Part shown: positions 10,065-18,854 of the stretch, piece after piece
Position numbering within the stretch: position 1 is the first letter of the stretch
Layout: each line of letters starts with the position of its first letter
Notes under the pieces: model-generated
What the model was told of the DNA's origin: nothing
The model's database searches: none
Seen by the model: only the letters and a program-made list of their open reading frames with translations
Source: Stutzerimonas stutzeri
GTDB lineage: Bacteria; Pseudomonadota; Gammaproteobacteria; Pseudomonadales; Pseudomonadaceae
Length of the DNA: 64,000 nt
NCBI RefSeq assembly: GCF_024448985.1
Contig: NZ_JAMOII010000011.1
Coordinates: forward strand, 1-64,000
Direction of reading: 5' to 3'
Made by a program: the position numbers and the translations under genes

Positions 10065-11333
10065 ATGACTATGCACCTGAAACCCCTAAGCCGTTTCTTC
10101 GTCTTCAGTAGCCTGGCGGCCACCGCGTTGGGCATGTCGACGACGGCATCAGCCGCGTTTTTCGACGACAGCAAAGCGGCTATCGAGCTGCGCAACTTCT
10201 ACATGAACCGCGATTTTCGCACCGGCGCTGCGCCATCTAAGGCCGAGGAATGGGCCCAGGGCTTCATTCTGAAGTTCGAGTCCGGCTACACCGAGGGCCC
10301 TGTTGGGTTTGGCGTCGACGCTGTCGGCCTGCTGGGCGTCAAGCTCGATTCCAGCCCGGATCGCAGCAATACCGGTATTTTGTTACGGGATTCGTCTAAT
10401 CAGCCTCAGGACGACTACGGGACCGCAGGTCTGACCGCCAAGGCGAAGATGTCCAGTACGACGCTACATGTTGGGACACTGCAACCGATCATTCCGGTAG
10501 TGATGCGCAACGACAGCCGCCTGTTGCCTAACATCTACCGTGGCGCCTGGCTGCAGAGCAGGGAAATCGATGGCCTTACTCTCGACCTGGGTATGCTCGA
10601 CCGCACTAGCTATCGCGATTCTTCGAATTACGAAGAAATGACTGCGCTCACCAGCGGTGCGAGAAATATCGTTTTGGGCAGCACGGCGACCAGCGACGAA
10701 TTCGTCTTTGCTGGTGGCCGTTACCAGTTCACTCCTGAGCTGACCGGCAGCTACTACTACGGCGGGCTGGATGGCATTTACGACCAGCACAACTTCAACG
10801 TCGTGCATGTATTGCCAATCGGTGAAAACCAGAGCTTCAAGACCGATCTGCGCTACGTTCGCTCCACCGACGACGGCGGCAGCAACGTCGACAATAATGC
10901 GTTCGGGGCGCTCTTCACCTACAAGATCGGTGGCCATGGCTTCACTGGCGGCTACCAGAAGATGAGTGGCGATACCGGTTTCGCCTACATCAGTGGTGGC
11001 GATAACTCGCTGATCAATCTTTTGCAGATCAATGACTTCGGTAACGAAGATGAGAAGTCATGGCAAGTCCGTTATGACTATGACTTCGCTGCCATGGGCA
11101 TTCCCGGTTTGAGTCTGATGACCCGCTACGTGACCGGCGACAACGTCAATGTTGTCGACCGCGCCAGCGAAGGCAAGGAATGGGAACGCGACACTGACAT
11201 CGCCTATGTGATTCAGAGCGGACCGATGAAGAACCTTGGCCTGAAAGTGCGCAACGCGACCGTACGCAGTAATTTCGGCAGCGATATAGACGAAACCCGG
11301 TTGATCCTGAGCTACACCATGGCGCTGTGGTAA
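10065..11333 (+). CDS. OprD-family outer-membrane porin
   Basis: Substrate-specific uptake channel of the outer membrane. The 422-aa product starts with a signal peptide (hydrophobic stretch about 11-28 ending near STTASA) and continues with the OprD N-terminus FFDDSKAAIELRNFYMNRDF. It then has alternating beta strands and ends in an aromatic-rich strand with terminal Trp (SYTMALW). AAGAGAG lies upstream of the ATG at 10065; an in-frame ATG two codons later (10071) is also possible. A strong terminator follows. The neighbours suggest it imports organic acids used by the adjacent CoA ligase; the substrate is not provable here. Confidence 0.88.
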   Translation: MTMHLKPLSRFFVFSSLAATALGMSTTASAAFFDDSKAAIELRNFYMNRDFRTGAAPSKAEEWAQGFILKFESGYTEGPVGFGVDAVGLLGVKLDSSPDRSNTGILLRDSSNQPQDDYGTAGLTAKAKMSSTTLHVGTLQPIIPVVMRNDSRLLPNIYRGAWLQSREIDGLTLDLGMLDRTSYRDSSNYEEMTALTSGARNIVLGSTATSDEFVFAGGRYQFTPELTGSYYYGGLDGIYDQHNFNVVHVLPIGENQSFKTDLRYVRSTDDGGSNVDNNAFGALFTYKIGGHGFTGGYQKMSGDTGFAYISGGDNSLINLLQINDFGNEDEKSWQVRYDYDFAAMGIPGLSLMTRYVTGDNVNVVDRASEGKEWERDTDIAYVIQSGPMKNLGLKVRNATVRSNFGSDIDETRLILSYTMALW

Positions 11334-11376
11334 TAGCCCTGCGGTTGATTCAAATACCTCCTCGTTGATCGTTTTT

Positions 11377-11403
11377 ACCGGGCTGTTGTGGCCCGGTTTT
11401 TTT
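11377..11403 (+). terminator. Rho-independent terminator after the porin gene
   Basis: ACCGGGC-tgttgtg-GCCCGGT stem (7 bp) followed directly by a run of seven T. It ends the ligase/porin unit 44 bp after the porin stop. Confidence 0.9.
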
Positions 11404-11507
11404 CGGCTAACTTCAATGAGGATTCGCCGATGACGGGCAAAAAAAATCGGTTGTTCCGATCAATCGATCGTTTGAAATTGGAGCTTGCCTGCTGATCGAA
11501 TCGATTG

Positions 11508-11523
11508 TTATCGTTTACGTAAA
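11508..11523. promoter_or_regulatory. Second ACGT palindrome, upstream of the ABC importer
   Basis: TTATCGTTTACGTAAA contains the perfect 10-bp palindrome TTTACGTAAA and matches the liuA-side sequence TTTACGTTAACGTAAC at 12 of 16 positions. It lies about 60 bp upstream of the first importer gene. It is a candidate site for the same regulator as liuA, weaker than the 7551 site. Confidence 0.4.
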
Positions 11524-11581
11524 GGTCATCCAGCGACCTGCGCCATAACCAACAACAATAATCAAGGTTAGAGGGCATCTC

Positions 11582-12355
11582 ATGGCACCAGAGTTCGTGC
11601 TGGAAACGCGCGGCTTAACCAAGGAATTTCGCGGTTTCACCGCAGTGGATTCCGTTGATCTTCGCGTTCAGAAGGGTCACATCCACGCGCTGATCGGCCC
11701 GAACGGCGCCGGCAAGACCACCGTCTTCAATCTCCTCACCAAATTCCTGAAGCCCACTCGCGGCGACATTCTCTATCGCGGCAAATCCATTACTGCCATG
11801 AAGGCCAACGAGATTGCCCGGCTCGGACTGGTGCGTTCGTTCCAGATTTCCGCGGTGTTCGGTCACATGACGGTGCTGGAGAACGTGCGAGTAGCGCTGC
11901 AGCAGAAGCTGGGCAACTCGTACCACTTCTGGAAATCCGAGCGAACGCTGCGCGATCTGGATGAGCGGGCCATGCAGCTACTGGCTGACGTGGATCTTCA
12001 ATCCTTTGCCCAGACGCTCGCCATCGAGTTGCCCTACGGTCGCAAGCGCGCACTCGAACTGGCAACCACCTTGGCTCTGGACCCGGTCGTCCTGCTCCTT
12101 GATGAACCCACCCAGGGCATGGGTGGTGAGGACGTCGACATGGTCGTCGCGCTGGTGCGCCGCGCAGCCCAAAACCGCACTGTGCTGATGGTCGAACACA
12201 ATCTCAGCGTGGTTAGCCGTCTTTGCGACCGCATCACGGTTTTGGCTCGTGGCGCCGTGCTGGCCGAGGGCGACTATGAAACCGTGTCGGCCAACCCTCT
12301 GGTACGCGAGGCTTACATGGGCAGCGAAGCCGCTGCAGAGGAGGCTCACGCATGA
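11582..12355 (+). CDS. Liv-type ABC importer, ATP-binding protein 1 (LivG-like)
   Basis: Cytoplasmic ATPase of a branched-chain amino-acid/amide-type importer. The 257-aa product has Walker A GPNGAGKTT (about 39-47), the LivG-type signature ELPYGRKRALELA in place of LSGGQ, Walker B VVLLLDEPTQG, and the switch His in MVEHNLSVV. AGAGGG lies 9 nt upstream of the ATG. It is the first gene of the five-gene importer and overlaps the next ATPase by 4 nt (ATGA). The adjacent liu genes suggest a branched acid or amino acid as substrate; this is inferred only. Confidence 0.9.
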   Translation: MAPEFVLETRGLTKEFRGFTAVDSVDLRVQKGHIHALIGPNGAGKTTVFNLLTKFLKPTRGDILYRGKSITAMKANEIARLGLVRSFQISAVFGHMTVLENVRVALQQKLGNSYHFWKSERTLRDLDERAMQLLADVDLQSFAQTLAIELPYGRKRALELATTLALDPVVLLLDEPTQGMGGEDVDMVVALVRRAAQNRTVLMVEHNLSVVSRLCDRITVLARGAVLAEGDYETVSANPLVREAYMGSEAAAEEAHA

Positions 12356-13068
12356 CGCCTCTGGCCGATCGCGACCAGCTGCGGCTGGATGACCTGCATG
12401 CGTTTTATGGCGAGTCCCACATCCTTCATGGCGTCGACATGGTGGTCGGGCGGGGCGAGCTGGTCACATTGCTCGGGCGCAACGGTTCCGGTCGCAGCAC
12501 CACCTTGCGCGCCATCATGAACATGGTCGGACGCCGCACCGGCTCGATCGTGGTCAACGGGAACGAAACCATCGGCATCCCCGCCCACCAGATTCCCCGG
12601 CTGGGTGTTGGCTATTGCCCGGAAGAGCGGGGCATCTTTTCCAGCCTGAGCGTCGAGGAAAACCTGTTGTTGCCGCCAACGGTACGCAGTGGCGGCATGG
12701 GACTGGACGAGCTGTACGAAATGTTCCCCAACCTCTATGAGCGCCGCTTCAGCCAGGGTACGCGATTGTCCGGTGGTGAACAGCAGATGCTGGCCATGGC
12801 GCGCATCCTGCGTACCGGCGCCAATCTGCTGTTGCTGGATGAAATCACCGAAGGCCTCGCGCCGGTGATCGTGCAGAAACTCGGCGAGGTGCTGATCAAG
12901 TTGAAGAAACGCGGGTTGACCATCGTTCTGGTGGAGCAGAATTTCCGTTTCGCGGCGCCACTGGCGGACCGTCATTACGTGATGGAACACGGTCAGATCA
13001 TCGAAGAAATCAGCGCTGCCGAACTGGATTCGAAAAAGGAGTTTTTGAATAGCTGTCTGGGGGTCTGA
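12352..13068 (+). CDS. Liv-type ABC importer, ATP-binding protein 2 (LivF-like) with Arg in Walker A
   Basis: Second ATPase of the importer, 238 aa, translationally coupled to the first by ATGA. The signature RLSGGEQQMLAMAR and Walker B LLLLDEITEG (catalytic Glu) are intact. The Walker A motif reads GRNGSGRSTT: the invariant Lys is Arg (codon CGC at the GSG-R-ST position). I believe such Arg variants occur in some LivF-like proteins, so this is not proof of inactivity, but it implies asymmetric ATP sites with the LivG-like partner. Confidence 0.9.
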   Translation: MTPLADRDQLRLDDLHAFYGESHILHGVDMVVGRGELVTLLGRNGSGRSTTLRAIMNMVGRRTGSIVVNGNETIGIPAHQIPRLGVGYCPEERGIFSSLSVEENLLLPPTVRSGGMGLDELYEMFPNLYERRFSQGTRLSGGEQQMLAMARILRTGANLLLLDEITEGLAPVIVQKLGEVLIKLKKRGLTIVLVEQNFRFAAPLADRHYVMEHGQIIEEISAAELDSKKEFLNSCLGV

Positions 13069-13162
13069 CGACCCTTTGTCAGGAGGTATGCCGGATTGAA
13101 GTGCGCGCCGGCGAGCTCATCAACGAAAGGCAAAACAACAAAAACAATCACAGTGAGTGACT

Positions 13163-14377
13163 ATGAAAATCATCAAGAAAACCGCAGCCACCGTTCTGGT
13201 TTCGAGCATGATCACCGGTGCCGCCCAGGCGGAAATCAGCAACGACGAAATTCGCATCGGCTACCTTGCCGACATGTCCGGCACCTACCGCGACCTGTCC
13301 GGCCCGGGCGGTCTCGAAGCGCTGAAGATGGCCATCGAGGACTTCGGGGGCAGTGTCGATGGCAAGAAGATCGTTACCTTCAACGCCGATGATTTGAACA
13401 AGCCTGACGTGGGCGCCAACACCGTGCGCCAGTGGATCGATGAGCGCAACGTCGACATGGTGACCGGCATGGTGGCCAGCTCCGTGGTGCTGGCAGCCAG
13501 CAAGGTGGTGGAGCAGGGCGGCAAGCTCGCGCTGATCTCGGGGGCCGCCGCATCGAGCATCACCAACGAGTTCTGCTCGCCCAACCACATTCACTGGACC
13601 TACGACACCTTCGCGCTGGCAAACGGCACCGCCAACGCAGTACTCAAGGATGGCGGCAAGAGCTGGTTCATCCTGACCGCCGACTATGCGTTCGGTCATG
13701 CCATGGAAGCCGACATCAAGAAAGTCGTCGAGGCTGAGGGCGGCAGCGTGGTCGGCGCCGTTCGCCATCCGTTCCCGAGCAGCGATTTCTCGTCCTACAT
13801 TCTGCAGGCACAGGGTTCCGGCGCCGATGTGGTCGCGCTGGCCAACGCAGGCGCTGATACCGTCAACTCGCTGAAAACCGCCAGCGAATTCGGCGTGACC
13901 CAATCCGGGCAGCGTCTGGCCGGCATGGTAGTGTTTCTCAACGACATTCACGCCATGGGGCTCGAAGTGACGCAGGGCCTGATGCTGACAACCGGCTGGT
14001 ACTGGGACATGAACGAGGAGACCCGCGCCTGGGCCAAGCGCTACGAAGAGCGCATGGGCAGCATGCCGACCATGGTGCATGCCGGCATCTACTCGGCGAC
14101 CACCCATTACCTGAACGCAGTGAAAGAGACGGGCAGCGACGACACCGAAACCGTTCGCGCGCAGATGGCCAAGACGCCGGTCAACGACATGTTCGCCAAG
14201 AACGGCACCATCCGCGAGGACGGTCGCATGGTCCACGACATGTACCTGGTAAAGGTCAAGACACCGGCCGAATCCAAGGGCGAATGGGACCTCTACGAGA
14301 TCGTTAGCACCATCCCAGGCGACGTCGCATTCCGCCCGCTCTCCGAAAGTCAGTGCAAGCTGGTTACCAAGAACTGA
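13163..14377 (+). CDS. Periplasmic substrate-binding protein of the Liv-type importer
   Basis: About 404 aa from the ATG at 13163; an in-frame GTG two codons earlier (13157) is an alternative. An N-terminal signal peptide (KKTAATVLVSS.., cleavage near AQA-EI) is followed by a type I periplasmic binding fold: RIGYLADMSGTYRDLSGPGG near the start and an SGAAAS hinge segment. This is the Peripla_BP_6 group, which binds amino acids, amides or aromatic/organic acids. It lies between the ATPases and the permeases. A strong hairpin after the stop probably lets this subunit accumulate more than the permeases. Confidence 0.88.
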   Translation: MKIIKKTAATVLVSSMITGAAQAEISNDEIRIGYLADMSGTYRDLSGPGGLEALKMAIEDFGGSVDGKKIVTFNADDLNKPDVGANTVRQWIDERNVDMVTGMVASSVVLAASKVVEQGGKLALISGAAASSITNEFCSPNHIHWTYDTFALANGTANAVLKDGGKSWFILTADYAFGHAMEADIKKVVEAEGGSVVGAVRHPFPSSDFSSYILQAQGSGADVVALANAGADTVNSLKTASEFGVTQSGQRLAGMVVFLNDIHAMGLEVTQGLMLTTGWYWDMNEETRAWAKRYEERMGSMPTMVHAGIYSATTHYLNAVKETGSDDTETVRAQMAKTPVNDMFAKNGTIREDGRMVHDMYLVKVKTPAESKGEWDLYEIVSTIPGDVAFRPLSESQCKLVTKN

Positions 14378-14396
14378 CCGGCCTGACCCGAGCCAT

Positions 14397-14418
14397 CCCC
14401 GGCCGCTGATGGCCGGGG
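14397..14418 (+). other. Hairpin between binding protein and permease genes
   Basis: CCCCGGCC-gctgat-GGCCGGGG, a perfect 8-bp G/C stem 20 bp after the binding-protein stop, without a T run. Such intra-operon hairpins commonly stabilise the upstream mRNA end or cause partial termination. Confidence 0.6.
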
Positions 14419-14446
14419 CGTCACGGACTTTTCTGGGTAGTGAATC

Positions 14447-15334
14447 ATGACTCTCGTTTTCGGCGTTCCCCTGAGTGTGTTGTTCGGGCAGTTGCTGCTC
14501 GGCCTGATCAACGGGTCGTTCTATGCGCTGCTGAGCCTTGGTCTGGCGATCATCTTCGGCTTGCTGCGCATCATCAACTTCGCTCACGGCGCGCAATACA
14601 TGCTGGGCGCCTTCGCGGCATTCCTCGGGCTGAACTACCTGGGCATCAATTATTGGGCAGCGCTGCTGCTGGCGCCGCTACTGATCGGTTTGCTGGGAAT
14701 GGGGATCGAGCGCGGCCTGCTACGGCGCATCGCCGGTGAAGATCACTTGTATGGCCTGTTGCTGACGTTCGGCCTGGCGCTGATCGTCGAAGGCAGCTTC
14801 GTCAAACTTTTCGGCGTGTCGGGTTCGTCATATCCGATGCCTGAAATGCTCAAGGGCGGACATAACCTGGGCTTCATGTTCCTGCCGACCTACCGCGGCT
14901 GGGTCATCGTCGCCGCGCTGACGGTGTGCTTCGCCACCTGGTACATGATCGAACGGACCCGCCTGGGCTCCTATCTGCGCGCCGGTACGGAAAACCCAAA
15001 GTTGATGCAGGCGTTCGGCATCAACGTGCCGTTGCTGGTAACCCTGACCTACGGCTACGGCGTGGCGCTGGCGGCCTTCGCCGGCGTGCTGGCCGCGCCG
15101 ATCTATGCGGTCACGCCTGGTATGGGCTCGAACCTGCTGATCGTGGTGTTCGCGGTGGTAGTGATTGGTGGCATGGGCTCGATCATGGGCGCAATCATTA
15201 CCGGCCTCGCGATGGGGCTGATCGAGGGCTTGACCAAGGTGTTCTACCCAGAGGCGGCAAACACGGTGATCTTCGTGATCATGGTTCTGGTCCTGCTTGT
15301 TCGTCCGGCAGGCCTGTTTGGTAAGGAGGCATGA
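14447..15334 (+). CDS. Liv-type ABC importer permease 1 (LivH-like)
   Basis: Inner-membrane permease of 295 aa with multiple hydrophobic segments and the LivH-type N-terminus LLLGLINGSFYALLSLGLAI. The cytoplasmic loop carries RAGTENPKLMQAFGINV, a LivH EAA-like coupling segment. It ends with the ATG of the next permease (4-nt overlap). It partners the LivM-like protein below to form the channel. Confidence 0.9.
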   Translation: MTLVFGVPLSVLFGQLLLGLINGSFYALLSLGLAIIFGLLRIINFAHGAQYMLGAFAAFLGLNYLGINYWAALLLAPLLIGLLGMGIERGLLRRIAGEDHLYGLLLTFGLALIVEGSFVKLFGVSGSSYPMPEMLKGGHNLGFMFLPTYRGWVIVAALTVCFATWYMIERTRLGSYLRAGTENPKLMQAFGINVPLLVTLTYGYGVALAAFAGVLAAPIYAVTPGMGSNLLIVVFAVVVIGGMGSIMGAIITGLAMGLIEGLTKVFYPEAANTVIFVIMVLVLLVRPAGLFGKEA

Positions 15335-16347
15335 ACATGTCGACTCAGGAAAGCGTTCAAGCGTCTCCGATGACCATCCGGGCAAATGCCGAACGCGAGC
15401 GTCGCCGTGCTGCCCGGCGGCGCCAGAACATTTTCTATCTGGTCCTGCTGGGGGTGGCGCTGGTCGCGCCGATGATGGTCTACCCCGTGTTTCTGATGAA
15501 GTTCTTGTGCTTCGCACTGTTTGCCTGTGCCTTCAACCTGCTGCTGGGGTATGCCGGGTTGCTGTCCTTTGGCCACGCGGCCTTTTTCGCATGTGGCGGT
15601 TATATCACCGGCTACATGCTCAGCACCTACAGCGGCCTTAGCACGGAACTCGGCATCCTGGTCGGAACTCTGGCGTCTACGGTGCTAGGCGTGATCTTCG
15701 GGCTGCTGGCGATTCGCAGACAGGGCATCTATTTCGCAATGATCACTCTGGCGCTGGCGCAGATGGTCTTCTTCGTCTTCGTCCAGGCGCCGTTCACCGG
15801 CGGTGAAAACGGTATGCAGGGGGTTCCGCGTGGACATCTGTTTGGGCTGTTCGATATGCAAAACAACATGTCCCTGTATTACTTCGTGCTGGCGGTGTTC
15901 GTACTTGGCTTCGCGATCATCCAACGCACCATTCATTCGCCCTATGGACAGGTGCTTAAGGCGATCCGCGAGAACGAGCCGCGGGCGGTGTCGTTGGGCT
16001 ACAACGTCGACGCGCACAAGCTACTCGCGTTCGTTATCTCCGCTGCGCTGACTGGGCTCGCCGGATCGACCAAGACGGTGGTGTTCCAGCTCGCCTCCTT
16101 GACCGATGCGCACTGGCACATGTCTGGCGAAGTGATCCTGATGACGCTGCTGGGCGGGGTTGGCACGCTACTCGGGCCGATAGTCGGAGCGACCGTTGTG
16201 GTGACGCTGCAAAGCTCGCTATCCAGCGGCCCGCTGGGCGAGTGGGTGCATGTGATTCTGGGCGTGATCTTCGTACTGTGCGTGCTGCTGTTCCGCTCCG
16301 GCATCGTGGGCTGGTTGGAAAAGCTGATCAAGCGCAACTTCAAATAG
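15331..16347 (+). CDS. Liv-type ABC importer permease 2 (LivM-like)
   Basis: 338-aa inner-membrane permease. A polar N-terminus of about 45 residues precedes several membrane spans. The coupling segment AIRENEPRAVSLGYNVDAHK (about 212-231) is typical of LivM. Two starts are possible: ATG at 15331 (ATGA overlap) or ATG at 15337. AAGGAGG ends one base before 15331 and seven before 15337, so initiation at 15337 (336 aa) is quite likely. Last gene of the importer; the repeat array follows. Confidence 0.9.
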   Translation: MNMSTQESVQASPMTIRANAERERRRAARRRQNIFYLVLLGVALVAPMMVYPVFLMKFLCFALFACAFNLLLGYAGLLSFGHAAFFACGGYITGYMLSTYSGLSTELGILVGTLASTVLGVIFGLLAIRRQGIYFAMITLALAQMVFFVFVQAPFTGGENGMQGVPRGHLFGLFDMQNNMSLYYFVLAVFVLGFAIIQRTIHSPYGQVLKAIRENEPRAVSLGYNVDAHKLLAFVISAALTGLAGSTKTVVFQLASLTDAHWHMSGEVILMTLLGGVGTLLGPIVGATVVVTLQSSLSSGPLGEWVHVILGVIFVLCVLLFRSGIVGWLEKLIKRNFK

Positions 16348-16392
16348 CGGACACAGAACGTCGCGCTTGCATTTCGACGGGGACGACCACCT

Positions 16393-16970
16393 GTATGGCC
16401 GAACTTGTTCGGCCGCGTTGGCGCTTGCGGGGTCATCGGCCGAATAAATTCGGCCCTACGGATGGGTTTGGGATGCGATGTCGGTGTTGCTGAACGGTTG
16501 GTTCCGCTCTACGTGAGAACCCAGCCTGGACACGCAGGAAACCATCACCTGTAGGGCCGAACTTGTTCGGCCGTGTTGGGCTGTTGCGGGGTCATCGGCC
16601 GAATAAATTCGGCCCTACGGATGGGTTTGGGATGCGATGTCGGTGTTGCTGAACGGTTGGTTCCGCTCTGCGTGGGAACCCTGCCTGGACGCGCAGGAAA
16701 TCATCACCCGTAGGGCCGAACTTGTTCGGCCGCGTTGGCGCTTGCGGGGCCATCGGCCGAATAAATTCGGCCCTACGGATGGGTTTGGGATGCGATGTCG
16801 GTGTTGCTGAACGGTTGGTTCCGCTCTGCGTGGGAACCCTGCCTGGACGCGCAGGAAATCACCACCCGTAGGGCCGAACTTGTTCGGCCGTGTTAGGCGG
16901 TTGCAGGGCATTGGCCGAATAAATTCGGCCCTACAGAATGGTTTGAGACGCGATGTTGGGCGTTGATGAA
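16393..16970. repeat. Four tandem copies of a 158-bp palindrome-containing repeat
   Basis: Units begin at 16393, 16551, 16710 and 16868 (spacing 158, 159, 158). Each has GGCCGAACTTGTTCGGCC (8-bp stem), about 30 bp of spacer, GGCCGAATAAATTCGGCC (8-bp stem) and a roughly 90-bp conserved tail containing GGATGCGATGTCGGTGTTGC and a GGTTCCGCTCT segment. TAGGGCCGAA at the left and TTCGGCCCTA at the right make an outer inverted pair. The last unit degenerates after about 16940. The 680-bp gap between the importer and the next gene holds nothing else; a 98-codon frame across it is a by-product of the repeats. Confidence 0.9.
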
Positions 16971-17031
16971 TGCCAGCACTCGGCGCGAAGCTGTTGTCAG
17001 CTCGAAGCCCATATCCGCGAGTCCGAGTTAC

Positions 17032-17808
17032 TTAGGCGTTCTGCCATTTGGCGCTGCGCTTTTCCAGGAAGGCATTGACGCCTTCCTTCTGGTCCTGCGT
17101 ATCGAACAGCTCGGCAAACAACTCGCGCTCAGCGGGCCAGCCGGCGGATTGCGGCGCCTGCCGTGCGTTCATCACCAAACGCTTGCAGCGGCTGACTGAG
17201 GAGGGGCTTTGTGCGCTGACGCCTTCGGCAAGCTTGAGCGCGACCTCCAGCGACTGTCCACGCGGCACCACTTCTTCGACCAGACCGATCTTTTCTGCCT
17301 TCTGAGCGCCGATGCGCTCACCACAGAGGATCATCCGCTTGGCCCAACCTTCACCAACCAGCCAGGGCAGGTTCTGCGTCCCGCCGGCGCAGGGCAGCAG
17401 TCCTACTTTGGCTTCCGGTAGCGCCATTTGCGCGTGTTCCTCGGCGATACGGATATCGCACGCCAGCGCACATTCCAGCCCACCGCCCATGGCATAGCCA
17501 TTGATGGCGGCGATGGAAACACCACGAAAATGGCTCAGCGCTTCGAAGGCGCGCCCGAACAGCGCGGCGACTTCTTGAGCACTCTGCTTGTCCCCATCCG
17601 CAAACTGGTTGAGATCGGCACCCGCAGAAAAGAACTTCTCGCCCTGGCCGGTAATCACCAGCGCGTACACGTTCGGATCATCGTTGAGTTGTCCGATCAT
17701 CTGTTCCAGAGCGGCCAGCGATTCCCGATCCCAGGTATTCGCCGGTGGGTTGGCAATGGTTAACAAGGCCGTGTGGTCGCGCATTTCGAGCTGAATCTTC
17801 TGGCTCAT
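17032..17808 (-). CDS. Enoyl-CoA hydratase
   Basis: 258-aa crotonase-fold enzyme with both catalytic glutamates (Glu112 in GGGLECALACD, Glu132 in LPEAKVGLLP) and the FSAGADLNQF oxyanion segment. It hydrates 2-enoyl-CoA to 3-hydroxyacyl-CoA. It lies across a regulator pair from an SDR dehydrogenase, thiolase and acyl-CoA dehydrogenase; together they make one beta-oxidation round suited to tiglyl-CoA in isoleucine breakdown. I recall a similar set (PP_2214-2217 region) in P. putida. The substrate assignment is inferred from context. Confidence 0.9.
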   Translation of the reverse strand: MSQKIQLEMRDHTALLTIANPPANTWDRESLAALEQMIGQLNDDPNVYALVITGQGEKFFSAGADLNQFADGDKQSAQEVAALFGRAFEALSHFRGVSIAAINGYAMGGGLECALACDIRIAEEHAQMALPEAKVGLLPCAGGTQNLPWLVGEGWAKRMILCGERIGAQKAEKIGLVEEVVPRGQSLEVALKLAEGVSAQSPSSVSRCKRLVMNARQAPQSAGWPAERELFAELFDTQDQKEGVNAFLEKRSAKWQNA

Positions 17809-17951
17809 GTCGGTTCCTTCTTGTCGGAATTGTCGTTAGGCGAAACAGCGTTCGATGAACGAGCCTAGCAGCGTAAAAATAGTAAACCCATGGTGCGAAA
17901 TGCAGAGGTATTCTGTGTTTTTGCACAAGTTGGCACGCTCAAGCCAAATGG

Positions 17952-18854
17952 ATGGAGCCTGAAGTGGATTGGGACAACCTGCGTTTCTTTCTCGAACTCT
18001 CCCGGGCGGGCAAGCTGACCGTCGCCGCGCGACGCCTGGCAGTCGATCACACGACGGTGGCGCGACGCGTGCAGGCACTGGAGAAAACCCTGGACCGGCA
18101 ACTGTTCATTCGCGCCAAGGCGGGCTATCGCCTGTCCGAAGCCGGTCGCGAATTGTTGGTGCAAGCCGAGGCCATGGAAAGCGCCATTACCTCGATCGAA
18201 CAACCGAGCCTGAGCGCCGACAAGCTCTCCGGCCAGGTGCGCATCGGCGCCACCGAAGGCTACGGCACTGTGATGCTGGCCGGTCAGCTGGCCAATCTGA
18301 CCCGCGACTATCCGCACCTTGGCGTGGACTTGCTGGCGGTTCCGCGTTCGGTGCGATTGGCGCGGCATGAGGCGGATATCGTCGTCACGCTGGAGCGCCC
18401 GGAGCGCGGCCCCTATGTGATCACCAAACTGACCGATTACGTGTTGCGGCTCTACGCTTCGGAGACTTATCTTGCGCAGCACCCACCGATCCGCAATCGG
18501 GATGATCTGAGCAACCACGTTTTCGTCAGCTATATCGAGGACCTGCTCTATAGCAAAGAGCTGAACTTTCTCGATGAGATCATGCGGCCGCGCCAGCACT
18601 CGCTGCGCAGCACCAGCATTCTTGCGCAGCAGGAAGCCGTTGCTGCCGGCGCTGGGCTGGCGATCCTGCCGGCGTTTGCCGCCCGCAAGGAACCCTTGTT
18701 GAAAGAGGTTCTGGTCGAGGAGATCGAGTTCACCCGCACCTTCTGGATGCTGATGCCGGTTGAAAACAAGGACCTGGCGCGGATGCGCGTGTGCTGGGAT
18801 TTCCTTCGTGAGGTCGCCGCCAGCAGCCAGGATCAGATGATGGGGCGAGCATGA
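17952..18854 (+). CDS. LysR-family transcriptional regulator
   Basis: 300 aa with an N-terminal winged HTH: DWDNLRFFLELSRAGKLTVA.., then RRLAVDHTTVARRVQALEKT. A LysR substrate-binding domain follows. It diverges from the enoyl-CoA hydratase gene with a 143-bp gap, the usual place for a LysR target promoter, and its stop overlaps the AraC gene start (ATGA). It probably controls the hydratase and/or the SDR-thiolase-dehydrogenase genes; the ligand is unknown. An upstream ATG at 17948 is out of frame. Confidence 0.88.
   Translation: MEPEVDWDNLRFFLELSRAGKLTVAARRLAVDHTTVARRVQALEKTLDRQLFIRAKAGYRLSEAGRELLVQAEAMESAITSIEQPSLSADKLSGQVRIGATEGYGTVMLAGQLANLTRDYPHLGVDLLAVPRSVRLARHEADIVVTLERPERGPYVITKLTDYVLRLYASETYLAQHPPIRNRDDLSNHVFVSYIEDLLYSKELNFLDEIMRPRQHSLRSTSILAQQEAVAAGAGLAILPAFAARKEPLLKEVLVEEIEFTRTFWMLMPVENKDLARMRVCWDFLREVAASSQDQMMGRA

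Noticed and set aside
13148-14596. Long minus-strand frame (482 codons) opposite the substrate-binding protein gene
   Set aside because: Antisense shadow of a GC-rich gene; the plus-strand product has a signal peptide and clear family match. The same reasoning excludes the long antisense frames opposite liuD, the acyl-CoA ligases and tig.
16615-16911. 98-codon minus-strand frame across the tandem repeats
   Set aside because: Internally repetitive, encoded entirely by the 158-bp units, no ribosome site or known motif.
16393-16970. CRISPR array
   Set aside because: Units are 158 bp and similar throughout, with no short repeats separated by unique spacers, and no cas genes.
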